64,000 bases of DNA from the NCBI RefSeq assembly GCF_021532315.1, contig NZ_JAKGAO010000004.1, positions 1-64,000 on the forward strand, in the 5' to 3' direction. This DNA is from Paenibacillus tarimensis (GTDB taxonomy: Bacteria; Bacillota; Bacilli; Paenibacillales; Paenibacillaceae). Both the position numbers and the translations under genes were made by a program. Below the pieces are notes generated by a model that did not search any database, was not told the DNA's origin, and saw only the letters and a program-made list of their open reading frames with translations. Shown piece by piece: positions 50,927-58,808 of this stretch (within the stretch, counting starts at the first letter, position 1; each line of letters begins with the position of its first letter).

Positions 50927-53080
50927 ATGATCGGACATGACTTGGGCGGACGGTATGAAATCCTCGAGCGAATTGGCGGCGGAGGCATGGCGCTGGTATA
51001 CAAGGCGCATGATGTGCTTCTAAGCCGTAATGTCGCCGTCAAAATATTAAGGCAGCAGTTCGTTCATGATGAGGAATTTGTCCGCCGCTTCCGGCGAGAG
51101 GCTCAATCGGCCGCTTCCTTATCGCATCCGAATGTCGTCAGCGTCTATGATGTCGGCCAAGAGGATGAAACGCATTATATTGTCATGGAGTATGTAGAGG
51201 GCAGCAACCTGAATGAGGTTATTCAGGAGCGCGCTCCCTTGCAGACGGAGGAAGCGGTCCGCATCGCCCTTCAAATCTGTGATGCGCTTGAGCATGCGCA
51301 TCAGAATCAGATTATTCACCGGGACATCAAACCCCATAATATTCTGATTGGCAAGAACGGACGGGTGAAGGTAACGGACTTTGGAATAGCCAGAGCGGTT
51401 ACCTCCTCGACAATTACCCAGACAGGCTCGGTTGTCGGCTCGGTTCATTACTTCTCGCCGGAACACGCCAAGGGAGTCAGTACGGGGGAAAAGTCGGACT
51501 TATATTCACTTGGTATCGTCTTATACCAGATGCTGACTGGGCGGCTGCCTTTCCTGGGCGAGAGCCCGATCAGCGTGGCGCTTAAGCATCTGCAGGAGGA
51601 TTTTGAGGAGCCGCGCGCTGTCAACCCTCATATTCCGCAGAGTGTAGAGAATATTGTGGTCCGCTCCATGCGGAAGAATCCTGGTGAGCGGTATTCGTCT
51701 GCCCGTGAAATGCTGAATGACCTGGAGACCTGTCTGCTGCCTGAACGGCTGCATGAGCCGAAGATCACCTTTGATTTTGACATGGATGAAACACGTGTCA
51801 TGCCGGCTATCCGTGCGGGCGCCGCACCGGCAGCGTCATTCAGCGCTGGATCTGCATCCGGCTCATCTATGAAAGGAAAGCCCGAAGGTAAGACAGGCAG
51901 CGCTATAGCTCCCGATACGAAGCAGGGTAAGAAGTGGGTCAAACCTACGGTAACCGTGGCGGTCACTCTCCTTGTGCTGGCGGCCGTGTTCTTCGGAGTG
52001 CGTACTGTGCTCGGCATACTGGATCCTGGCGAGGTTGATGTTCCTTATGTAGTGGGCATGAAGGAAGACGAGGCCATACGGACATTAATGGAAGCCGGAC
52101 TCAAGATTGAAGAGCCCATCGTCTATGATTCGGAGCCTAACATTGAACCTCATACTGTCTTTGATCAGAGCAAGTCCAATATGAAGGTGAAGCAGGGCTC
52201 TTATATTAAGCTCTTCGTCAGTACCGGGCCGGATATGGAGGTAATGGAGGACTTTACCAACCGGAAGGTGGATGAAGCCGTTCAAGCTCTGATGGATTTG
52301 AGTGTGACACGCGAGCGTATCAAGACCAATGAAGTGTTCGATGAAAGCGAGCCGGGGACAATACTCGGACAGTCAATCCCGGCTGGACAGGAGTTCAACC
52401 CGCTTGATAGCAATATAACCTTCACGGTAAGTAAAGGCCAGGAGACGTTTAAGATGCCTAATCTTATTGGGATGGATGAACAGAAAGCCCGAAACGAGCT
52501 CCAAAAGCATGGCCTGGAGCTGGGTCCGGATTCCGGTATTGTGAAGGAAGGCAGCTATAAAGGGGACGGCAAGGTTCTGGATCAGTTCCCGTACAAGCCG
52601 GGGGATGATGTAGCCAAGGGAAGTGAAGTCACGCTGACGATCAGCTTCGGTCTGCCGAGCGACGCGGTCAAGTACACTTTCAATATTGCGATTTCGCCTG
52701 CCATTGCCGGTGAGCCGAGCGAGGTTCGTATCGTCTATTCCGACGCACGAGGTGAAAATATAGAGTCCACTAAGCGCACAATAGAAGATACGCAGACTTT
52801 CCCGGTTGATGTCGTCCTGAAGCCTAACGGGGAAGCGGTGGCCAGGGTATACCGTGACGGACAGTTCGCAGATTCCTTTACGGTCACCTATGATGAAGCC
52901 AAGAGCGGCGGAAACTCCAAGCCGCAGTCTGTACCTGGCCAGCAGGTTGAACCTCCTGTTACGAGCGAGCCGCCTGCCGAAGAACAGACTGGCGAGGAAC
53001 CGCCTGCCGATGAGCCTGCCCAAACCGAAACGCAGTCTGAAGAGGATGGTGGCGAAAGCGATGAGCAGCAGCCCGAATAG
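50927..53080 (+). CDS. prkC: Ser/Thr protein kinase PrkC with three PASTA domains
   Basis: A 717-residue membrane kinase. Cytoplasmic kinase domain (residues about 10-270): VAVKIL lysine, HRDIKPHNIL catalytic loop, DFG, and an activation loop rich in Ser/Thr (TSSTITQTGS). One membrane helix at about residues 339-360 precedes three PASTA repeats (starting near VDVPYVVGM, DMEVMEDFTNRKV and TFKMPNLIGM) that bind peptidoglycan fragments. An extra extracellular beta region and a Pro/Glu tail close the protein. In Bacillus PrkC triggers germination and controls wall and ribosome factors. I start at ATG 50927 after GGTGAGGG. It overlaps rsgA by 20 nt. Confidence 0.95.
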   Translation: MIGHDLGGRYEILERIGGGGMALVYKAHDVLLSRNVAVKILRQQFVHDEEFVRRFRREAQSAASLSHPNVVSVYDVGQEDETHYIVMEYVEGSNLNEVIQERAPLQTEEAVRIALQICDALEHAHQNQIIHRDIKPHNILIGKNGRVKVTDFGIARAVTSSTITQTGSVVGSVHYFSPEHAKGVSTGEKSDLYSLGIVLYQMLTGRLPFLGESPISVALKHLQEDFEEPRAVNPHIPQSVENIVVRSMRKNPGERYSSAREMLNDLETCLLPERLHEPKITFDFDMDETRVMPAIRAGAAPAASFSAGSASGSSMKGKPEGKTGSAIAPDTKQGKKWVKPTVTVAVTLLVLAAVFFGVRTVLGILDPGEVDVPYVVGMKEDEAIRTLMEAGLKIEEPIVYDSEPNIEPHTVFDQSKSNMKVKQGSYIKLFVSTGPDMEVMEDFTNRKVDEAVQALMDLSVTRERIKTNEVFDESEPGTILGQSIPAGQEFNPLDSNITFTVSKGQETFKMPNLIGMDEQKARNELQKHGLELGPDSGIVKEGSYKGDGKVLDQFPYKPGDDVAKGSEVTLTISFGLPSDAVKYTFNIAISPAIAGEPSEVRIVYSDARGENIESTKRTIEDTQTFPVDVVLKPNGEAVARVYRDGQFADSFTVTYDEAKSGGNSKPQSVPGQQVEPPVTSEPPAEEQTGEEPPADEPAQTETQSEEDGGESDEQQPE

Positions 53081-54005
53081 CAGCCTTACCGGAACGATCG
53101 TCAAAGCGCTGAGCGGTTACTATTACGTGGTTCCTGACGGCCAGAGGGACCTGAAGGACAGTATGATTCAATGCCGGGCGCGCGGCGTATTCAAGAAGAA
53201 GGGCCTCAATCCGCTGGTCGGAGACAGGGTTGTCTATGTGATGACGGATAATGGGGAGGGCACGGTGTCTGAACTGCTGCCCCGCCAGTCCGAGCTGATT
53301 CGTCCTCCGGTTGCTAATGTAGAGCTGGCGGTTCTGGTGTTTGCTCTTACCGAGCCGTCGCTTAATCTGCAGCTTCTGGACAAATTTCTTGCTCATATCG
53401 AGCATTCGGGTATTGAAGCTGTATTGTGCCTGAGCAAGCGTGATTTAGCGGATGATTCGAATACCAAGGAAGCGAAGGAAGCATTGGAAGCAATGGAGGC
53501 CGTGCAGCGGATTTACCCTCCGATTGGCTATGATATCCTGGTGACAAGCTCACGCAGCGGGGATGGAACCGAAGACCTGCGCAAGCGGATGCGCGGCCGG
53601 GTTGCTGTATTCTGCGGTCAATCCGGTGTTGGCAAGTCATCACTGCTCAATGCGCTCGTACCTGGCCTTGAGCTGGAGACCAATGCTATCTCCGCTAAGC
53701 TTGGCAGGGGCAAGCATACGACCCGTCATGTGGAGCTGATCCGGATTGAAGCGGATACGTTTATAGCTGACACGCCGGGATTCAGCCAGCTGGACTTCCA
53801 AGAGCTTGGGATCGAGGAGCTAAGCTCCTGCTTCCGCGAATTCCGGGAGCTCTCTCCGGACTGTAAGTTCCGGGGCTGTACCCATGTGCATGAGCCGGGC
53901 TGTGCCGTAAGAGAGGCGCTGGAGGAAGGGCGGGTTGCTGCAAGCCGGTATGACAATTACTTGCAGTTTCTAGCTGAACTGAAGGAAAAGAAGCGGAGGT
54001 ATTAA
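53061..54005 (+). CDS. rsgA: Ribosome small subunit-dependent GTPase RsgA
   Basis: A 314-residue circularly permuted GTPase that helps mature the 30S subunit. N-terminal OB fold (TGTIVKALSGYYYVV, VGDRVVY), permuted G domain with G4 LSKRDL before P-loop GQSGVGKSS, TTRHVELI and DTPGF, then a zinc-binding CKFRGCTHVHEPGC. I start at ATG 53061, which lies inside the end of prkC; GGTGG is eight bases upstream. In-frame ATG 53046 is an alternative. A direct link to PrkC, which phosphorylates RsgA in B. subtilis, fits the tight coupling. Confidence 0.93.
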   Translation: MSSSPNSSLTGTIVKALSGYYYVVPDGQRDLKDSMIQCRARGVFKKKGLNPLVGDRVVYVMTDNGEGTVSELLPRQSELIRPPVANVELAVLVFALTEPSLNLQLLDKFLAHIEHSGIEAVLCLSKRDLADDSNTKEAKEALEAMEAVQRIYPPIGYDILVTSSRSGDGTEDLRKRMRGRVAVFCGQSGVGKSSLLNALVPGLELETNAISAKLGRGKHTTRHVELIRIEADTFIADTPGFSQLDFQELGIEELSSCFREFRELSPDCKFRGCTHVHEPGCAVREALEEGRVAASRYDNYLQFLAELKEKKRRY

Positions 54006-54008
54006 ACG

Positions 54009-54656
54009 ATGACGATTATTGCGCCGTCCATTCTGTCAGCCGACTTCGCCCGGCTGGCAGATGATATCAGGGATGTGGATAAGAGCGGGGCTGACTGGAT
54101 CCATGTAGACATCATGGATGGCCACTTTGTTCCCAATATTACATTTGGGCCGCTTGTTGTGGATGCAGTCCGCAGCGCAACGAAGCTGCCTTTTGACGTG
54201 CACTTGATGATTGAACAGCCGGAACGGTATATTGCCGATTTTGCCCGGGCCGGTGCCGACCGGATAACGGTTCATGCGGAGGCTTGTGTTCATCTGCACC
54301 GTGTATTGTATATGGTGAAGGAACTCGGGCTGCCAGCAGGTGTTGCCTTGAATCCTTCAACTCCCATCCAGGTCATTGAGCATCTGCTGGATGACCTGGA
54401 CTTGGTGCTCTGCATGACAGTAAACCCCGGTTTTGGCGGACAAGCCTACATCCCGCAGTCTGCGGCCAAGATTCGTCAGATCCGGCAGATGCTGAACGAA
54501 CGAGGCAGGACGGATGTACATATTGAGGTTGATGGCGGTATCAATGCGGAAACGGCAAAGCTCGTAAAGGAAGCCGGTGCTGATGTGCTGGTGGCTGGGA
54601 ACGCAATATTCAGCCGTGCTGATCGCGCGGCGGCAATTGCGGAGCTGAGAGGATAA
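54009..54656 (+). CDS. rpe: Ribulose-phosphate 3-epimerase
   Basis: A 215-residue TIM-barrel enzyme interconverting ribulose 5-phosphate and xylulose 5-phosphate in the pentose phosphate pathway. Signatures: [39 protein letters not shown] and VDGGIN. GGAGGTATT precedes the ATG. Three bases separate it from rsgA. Confidence 0.96.
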   Translation: MTIIAPSILSADFARLADDIRDVDKSGADWIHVDIMDGHFVPNITFGPLVVDAVRSATKLPFDVHLMIEQPERYIADFARAGADRITVHAEACVHLHRVLYMVKELGLPAGVALNPSTPIQVIEHLLDDLDLVLCMTVNPGFGGQAYIPQSAAKIRQIRQMLNERGRTDVHIEVDGGINAETAKLVKEAGADVLVAGNAIFSRADRAAAIAELRG

Positions 54657-54940
54657 TGGAGCCTTTAGAGGACAACAAGTGGAAGAATTTATTCTGGATG
54701 CTTGGGTACAGCACGGTGATCGGACTGCTCCTCGCCGTGTTCTCCTTTATTCCCGGTCTTATCCGGTTTGTGTTCTCGCTTGGCGCGCTGCTGCTGGGTA
54801 TCCGTTTCTTTGGCAAGTATGACAGCATTGGACTGCGGATCGGCATGATTGTGCTTTCAGTTGTATTCATCGTACTCTTCATTATGATTGGCGTTATTAT
54901 TATGTATGCGAACGGTATGCTGGACCAACCGGCAGTCTAA
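54656..54940 (+). CDS. Small membrane protein, function unknown
   Basis: A 94-residue protein with three hydrophobic stretches (STVIGLLLAVFSFI, VFSLGALLLGI and IVLSVVFIVLFIMIGVIIMY) and a short acidic N-terminus. It takes the place where B. subtilis carries thiN after rpe, but is unrelated to it. The start ATG shares one base with the rpe stop, so it is translationally coupled. I do not recognise the family. Confidence 0.75.
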   Translation: MEPLEDNKWKNLFWMLGYSTVIGLLLAVFSFIPGLIRFVFSLGALLLGIRFFGKYDSIGLRIGMIVLSVVFIVLFIMIGVIIMYANGMLDQPAV

Positions 54941-54999
54941 TCTCGAATGCTTGCTGTTGGTTGTTCATTTGGAATAGGACTTCCTTAGGGCGCATAGGA

Positions 55000-55036
55000 T
55001 GGTTACATGAGTGCAGTTCTCGTGTGACCATTTTTG
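55000..55036 (+). terminator. Terminator ending the priA-rpe region
   Basis: A 12-bp stem TGGTTACATGAG / CTCGTGTGACCA with two G-U pairs and a 7-nt loop, followed by TTTTTG. Confidence 0.85.
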
Positions 55037-55096
55037 TTTATTGCGTATATGATAGACAGAAAGCCGATGATGAGCGTGCCTAAGGAGGGAAGGAGC

Positions 55097-55177
55097 ATGA
55101 AATTTTACACGATCAAGCTGCCGAAGTTTTTGGGTGGTGTCGTAAAAGCGATTCTGAACACATTCCAAAAAAACTAA
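55097..55177 (+). CDS. spoVM: Stage V sporulation protein SpoVM
   Basis: A 26-codon reading frame, MKFYTIKLPKFLGGVV and ten more residues, nearly identical to B. subtilis SpoVM. This amphipathic peptide recognises the convex forespore membrane and anchors SpoIVA during spore coat assembly, and inhibits FtsH. A strong ribosome binding site (AAGGAGGGAAGGAG) precedes the ATG. Position between rpe and rpmB is the same as in B. subtilis. Sporulation-sigma control is expected, but I found no convincing -35/-10 for sigma-E here. Confidence 0.95.
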   Translation: MKFYTIKLPKFLGGVVKAILNTFQKN

Positions 55178-55249
55178 CGCCAGGGGCCTTTCCTCCGACG
55201 GCCGTAGGCCGGAACGATGAAAGCTACCCAACGGCCGCGTCGTGCAAAT

Positions 55250-55280
55250 AAAAAGCACCTGAACGAGTCAGGTGCTTTTT
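55250..55280 (-). terminator. Terminator between spoVM and rpmB, bidirectional
   Basis: A perfect 13-bp inverted repeat AAAAAGCACCTGA / TCAGGTGCTTTTT with a 5-nt loop, serving rpmB on minus and spoVM on plus. Confidence 0.92.
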
Positions 55281-55301
55281 GTCTATGGCGTGCAAAAACC
55301 A

Positions 55302-55490
55302 TTATACGCGAGTAACTTTACCCGATTTCAGAGCGCGGGTGCTTACCCATACGCGCTTCGGCTTGCCGTCAACCAAGATGCGAACCTTCTGGACGTTAAC
55401 GCCCCAAGTACGGCGGTTCTTGTTGTTAGCGTGGGAAACGTGGTTGCCCGAACCCGGCGCTTTGCCTGATACGTAACACTTGCGAGACAT
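55302..55490 (-). CDS. rpmB: 50S ribosomal protein L28
   Basis: A 62-residue L28: [29 protein letters not shown] and [15 protein letters not shown]. The ATG at 55490 follows GAAGGAGGTG; a longer in-frame extension to 55526 has no ribosome binding site. Lone gene on the minus strand within an otherwise plus-strand block. Confidence 0.97.
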   Translation of the reverse strand: MSRKCYVSGKAPGSGNHVSHANNKNRRTWGVNVQKVRILVDGKPKRVWVSTRALKSGKVTRV

Positions 55491-55540
55491 GAAATACACC
55501 TCCTTCAAAGCTAGAGACCGCTGCAAATAAACACTTGAAT

Positions 55541-55569
55541 ATCATATCACAGCAGATTATGAAAATCCA
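55541..55569 (-). promoter_or_regulatory. Candidate rpmB promoter
   Basis: On the minus strand TGGATT and TATGAT separated by 17 bp; the -35 is weak. Confidence 0.4.
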
Positions 55570-55729
55570 CTATATCTTTCTTGAAAGATGATAACAGCGC
55601 GCAGCAGCCAGCCAGAATGAGTAAACCGTAGAAAAATGAAGTCAAAGAGCGGATAAGACTTCAATGTCGCTTTTTTTTATAGTACAATGGGGATTAGTCC
55701 ATAATACATATACAAAGGAGTGATCTTCC

Positions 55730-56089
55730 ATGCCATTGCAGTTCAATACCGCGCTCGGAAACGTTAACGTAACAGACGAGGTAATCTCCGTGATTGCCGG
55801 ATCTGCAGCCATGGAATGTTATGGACTTGTCGGAATGGCGTCCCAAAAACAGTTGAAGGACGGCATCGCCGAGCTGCTTGGGCGGGAGAACCTGTCCCGT
55901 GGTGTGGAAGTCCGCCGGGAAGACGAGCAGCTTCATATTGATTTGTACATCATCGTAAGCTACGGAACCAAAATATCGGAAGTTGCGCACAATATTCAAT
56001 CTAAAGTTAAATATGTGCTGAATGAAGTGGTGGGCCTGCAGGCTGACCACGTCCATATTTTTGTCCAAGGCGTACGTGTATCTCGGTAG
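55730..56089 (+). CDS. yloU: Asp23 family protein YloU
   Basis: A 119-residue Asp23-domain protein: LGNVNVTDEVISVIAGSAAMECYGLVGMASQ (shown in part: DEVISVIAGSAAME), LHIDLYIIVSYGTKI and VKYVLNEVVGLQADHVHIFVQGV. It is the partner gene of the fatty-acid kinase-like yloV in Bacillota, where the pair is almost always adjacent. AAAGGAGTGA precedes the ATG, with TACAAT about 50 nt upstream. Confidence 0.94.
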   Translation: MPLQFNTALGNVNVTDEVISVIAGSAAMECYGLVGMASQKQLKDGIAELLGRENLSRGVEVRREDEQLHIDLYIIVSYGTKISEVAHNIQSKVKYVLNEVVGLQADHVHIFVQGVRVSR

Positions 56090-56100
56090 GGGGTTATCCG

Positions 56101-57909
56101 GTGGGTAAGCGCTTTATTAACGGAACGGATTTTATGCGGATGGCGCTCTTAGGCGCCGAGCATCTGGAGCGTAACGCGGAGCACGTTAACGCATTAAATG
56201 TATTCCCTGTCCCAGACGGGGACACAGGCACGAATATGAATTTGACCATGCGGTCCGGGTCAGAGGCACTACGTGCCCGACCTTCCGATTCTGTCGGAAA
56301 GGCGGCGGAGGCGCTGTCCAAGGGGCTGCTTATGGGCGCGCGAGGCAACTCGGGTGTTATTTTGTCTCAGCTGTTTCGGGGGTTTGCGCGCGGTGTGGCA
56401 AACTTGGATGAGGTGAGCCCCGTTCAATTCGCGGCTGCTCTTCAGCAGGGTGTGGATATGGCTTATAAATCGGTTGTCAAGCCGGTTGAGGGAACGATTC
56501 TTACGGTTGCCCGGGAGGCGGCCAAGCATGCGGTCACAATTGCACGGCGTACGGCAGATGTGCCCCAGCTAATGCAGGAGGTTCATGCCAAGGCTCATGA
56601 GGCGCTGCAGCGAACACCCGATATGCTTCCGGTGCTCAAGCAGGTTGGTGTAGTGGATTCAGGCGGACAAGGCCTTGTATTTATATATGAAGGATTTGTA
56701 GAAAGTCTTTCCGGTATACATGTCGAGCTTCCTGTTAAGGAGGCTGCCGCACCGGCGCCTGCTCCGGCTGCCATACCGCAGAGAACAGCTTCCAAACAAC
56801 CGCAGGCAGGTACAACGGCCCAGTCCAGGCTGGAAACGGAGTCCATTGAATTCCTGTACGACATGGAATTCTTCATCAACCGGCGGCTCGGCAGCATCAA
56901 TGCCATGAAGTTTGACGAATCCTGGTACAGACGTGCCCTCGCCAAGGACGGAGATTCTATTATTGTCATCGCCGATGACGACATCATTAAGGTGCATGTT
57001 CATTCACGCAAGCCGGGAGATGTGCTTAATCTGTCGCTGCCTTACGGGGAGCTGACCGATATCCGGATTCTGAATATGAGGGAGCAGCACAGGGATCTGC
57101 TGGAGCATGAAGGCATGTCACCTGAAGAACAGACTGACGAAGCGGGCGTCGCTTCCGGCACGGCCGGAGCCATGCCGGAATGGGCGGCCCCAGAAGTGCT
57201 GACCGGAGGGGTGCCCGTACAAGGAGTACCTCCCGAAGAGGTGCATGAATTTGCCCCGTTCGGTATTATCGCAGTAGCAATGGGCCAGGGCATTTCGGAC
57301 ATATTCAGCGGTAATAATGTGGATGTAGTGTTGTCCGGAGGGCAGACGATGAATCCGAGTACGGAGGATTTCGTACAAGCTATCCACTCGCTCAGTGCAG
57401 AACATATTTACCTGTTGCCTAATAACTCCAATATTATATTGACTGCCCAGCAAGCAGCTGAGCTCAGCGAGCGCAGTGTAACGGTCATACCAACCAAGAC
57501 GATTCCGCAAGGGCTGGCTGCACTGCTGGCCTTTAATGAGGATGAATCGGCGGAGAGCAATGCAGAACGTATGACGAAGGCTGCCGGGGATGTGCAGTCC
57601 GGTCAGGTTACGCTGGCGGTACGCGATACGGTTATGGATGGCCTGACCATACGCGAGGGTCATTATATCGGGATTCGGGAGAAGGAGATCGTCTCGAGTT
57701 CGGAAGATCTTCAGGAGGCATGCCGGGTCCTGCTCAGCAGCATGATGAAGGATGGCGGAGAGTTGATTACGCTTCTGACCGGGCAGGATGCTGCCGAGCA
57801 GGACACGAACGAGCTGGCTATCTGGATCGAAGCGGAATTTCCGGATGCGGAGCTTGAGGTTCATCCTGGCGGCCAGCCGCTGTATCCGTATCTGATAGCA
57901 GTTGAATAA
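56101..57909 (+). CDS. DAK-domain fatty acid kinase, FakA/YloV family
   Basis: A 602-residue protein. The N-terminal DhaL domain contains NVFPVPDGDTGTNMNLTMRSG with the Mg-ATP aspartates and GARGNSGVILSQ; after a Pro/Ala linker come a middle domain (EFLYDMEFFINR) and a C-terminal domain (DIFSGNNVDVVLSGGQTMNPS, NNSNIILTAQQAAEL). In S. aureus FakA phosphorylates fatty acids bound to FakB (DegV proteins). The next gene is a degV, so a FakA-FakB pair is complete here. Start GTG 56101 after GGGGG. It supports exogenous fatty acid use and feeds the PlsX/PlsY pathway. Confidence 0.93.
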   Translation: MGKRFINGTDFMRMALLGAEHLERNAEHVNALNVFPVPDGDTGTNMNLTMRSGSEALRARPSDSVGKAAEALSKGLLMGARGNSGVILSQLFRGFARGVANLDEVSPVQFAAALQQGVDMAYKSVVKPVEGTILTVAREAAKHAVTIARRTADVPQLMQEVHAKAHEALQRTPDMLPVLKQVGVVDSGGQGLVFIYEGFVESLSGIHVELPVKEAAAPAPAPAAIPQRTASKQPQAGTTAQSRLETESIEFLYDMEFFINRRLGSINAMKFDESWYRRALAKDGDSIIVIADDDIIKVHVHSRKPGDVLNLSLPYGELTDIRILNMREQHRDLLEHEGMSPEEQTDEAGVASGTAGAMPEWAAPEVLTGGVPVQGVPPEEVHEFAPFGIIAVAMGQGISDIFSGNNVDVVLSGGQTMNPSTEDFVQAIHSLSAEHIYLLPNNSNIILTAQQAAELSERSVTVIPTKTIPQGLAALLAFNEDESAESNAERMTKAAGDVQSGQVTLAVRDTVMDGLTIREGHYIGIREKEIVSSSEDLQEACRVLLSSMMKDGGELITLLTGQDAAEQDTNELAIWIEAEFPDAELEVHPGGQPLYPYLIAVE

Positions 57910-57942
57910 CGGCTCAGCCGGAAGAAAGAAGTGAGCTTTCCT

Positions 57943-58800
57943 ATGTGTGCAGTGAAAATTGTAACAGACAGCACATCCGATGTGCCTCGCGAGGTTCGTG
58001 AGAAGCTGGGAATTGAGATGGTACCCCTTAAGGTGCTGTTTGGTGAAGAGTCCTATCAGGATGCGGTGACACTTGAAGCGGAGCAATTTTATAAGATGCT
58101 GTCAGCCTCACCCGCACTGCCTACTACGTCACAGCCGTCGCCGGTCGAATTCATGGAGGCTTTTGAACGGATGCTGGCTGAGGACCCGGAGGCACAAATT
58201 ATTTCGTTTCATCTAAGCTCCCAGTTCAGCGGCACGTATCAATCCGCAGTGCTGGGCAAGTCGCTGCTCGAGCGCGATGCTGATATTACGGTAATCGATA
58301 CAAAGTCTGCCTCTTCCGGCTTCGGTGTTCTGGTCGTCCGCGCTGCGGAGATGGCCCGAGAAGGCCGCTCGAAGGAAGAGATTCTGGCGGAGGTCGACCG
58401 GATTGCCGCCAGCCTCGAGCTGTATTTTCTGGTGGACACGCTGGAATATTTACAGCGGGGAGGACGGATTGGCAGGGCTGCGGCCTTGTTCGGTTCCATT
58501 CTGAATATTAAGCCGATCTTGACGATTGATGATGAAGGCTTCGTGGCGCCAGTTGATAAAGTGCGCGGCCAGAAAAAGGCGATGCTGCGCATTATGGAGC
58601 TGCTCGAACGGGATTTCGGCGCGGGTGCTGAGCTTAATGTGGTAATGGCCTGGACGAGTGATGAAGCGCCTGCGATGGAGATGCTGAGTCTGATTAAAGC
58701 ACGGTTTAACGTCAAGGAAGTTAATTATACGACAATTGGCGCCGTTATCGGGACGCATGTCGGTCCTGGTACAGCAGCCGTGTTCGCTTATAAGGTGTGA
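57943..58800 (+). CDS. DegV family fatty acid-binding protein (FakB)
   Basis: A 285-residue protein: KIVTDSTSDVPREV, QPSPVEFMEAFERM, FHLSSQFSGTYQSA with the carboxylate-binding segment, and YLQRGGRIGRAAA with the typical RGGRI motif. DegV proteins sequester a fatty acid for FakA. I start at ATG 57943; GTG 57931 is in frame with comparable spacing. It overlaps the recG upstream region: its stop at 58800 is eight bases before recG. Confidence 0.92.
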   Translation: MCAVKIVTDSTSDVPREVREKLGIEMVPLKVLFGEESYQDAVTLEAEQFYKMLSASPALPTTSQPSPVEFMEAFERMLAEDPEAQIISFHLSSQFSGTYQSAVLGKSLLERDADITVIDTKSASSGFGVLVVRAAEMAREGRSKEEILAEVDRIAASLELYFLVDTLEYLQRGGRIGRAAALFGSILNIKPILTIDDEGFVAPVDKVRGQKKAMLRIMELLERDFGAGAELNVVMAWTSDEAPAMEMLSLIKARFNVKEVNYTTIGAVIGTHVGPGTAAVFAYKV

Positions 58801-58808
58801 GGATTCAT

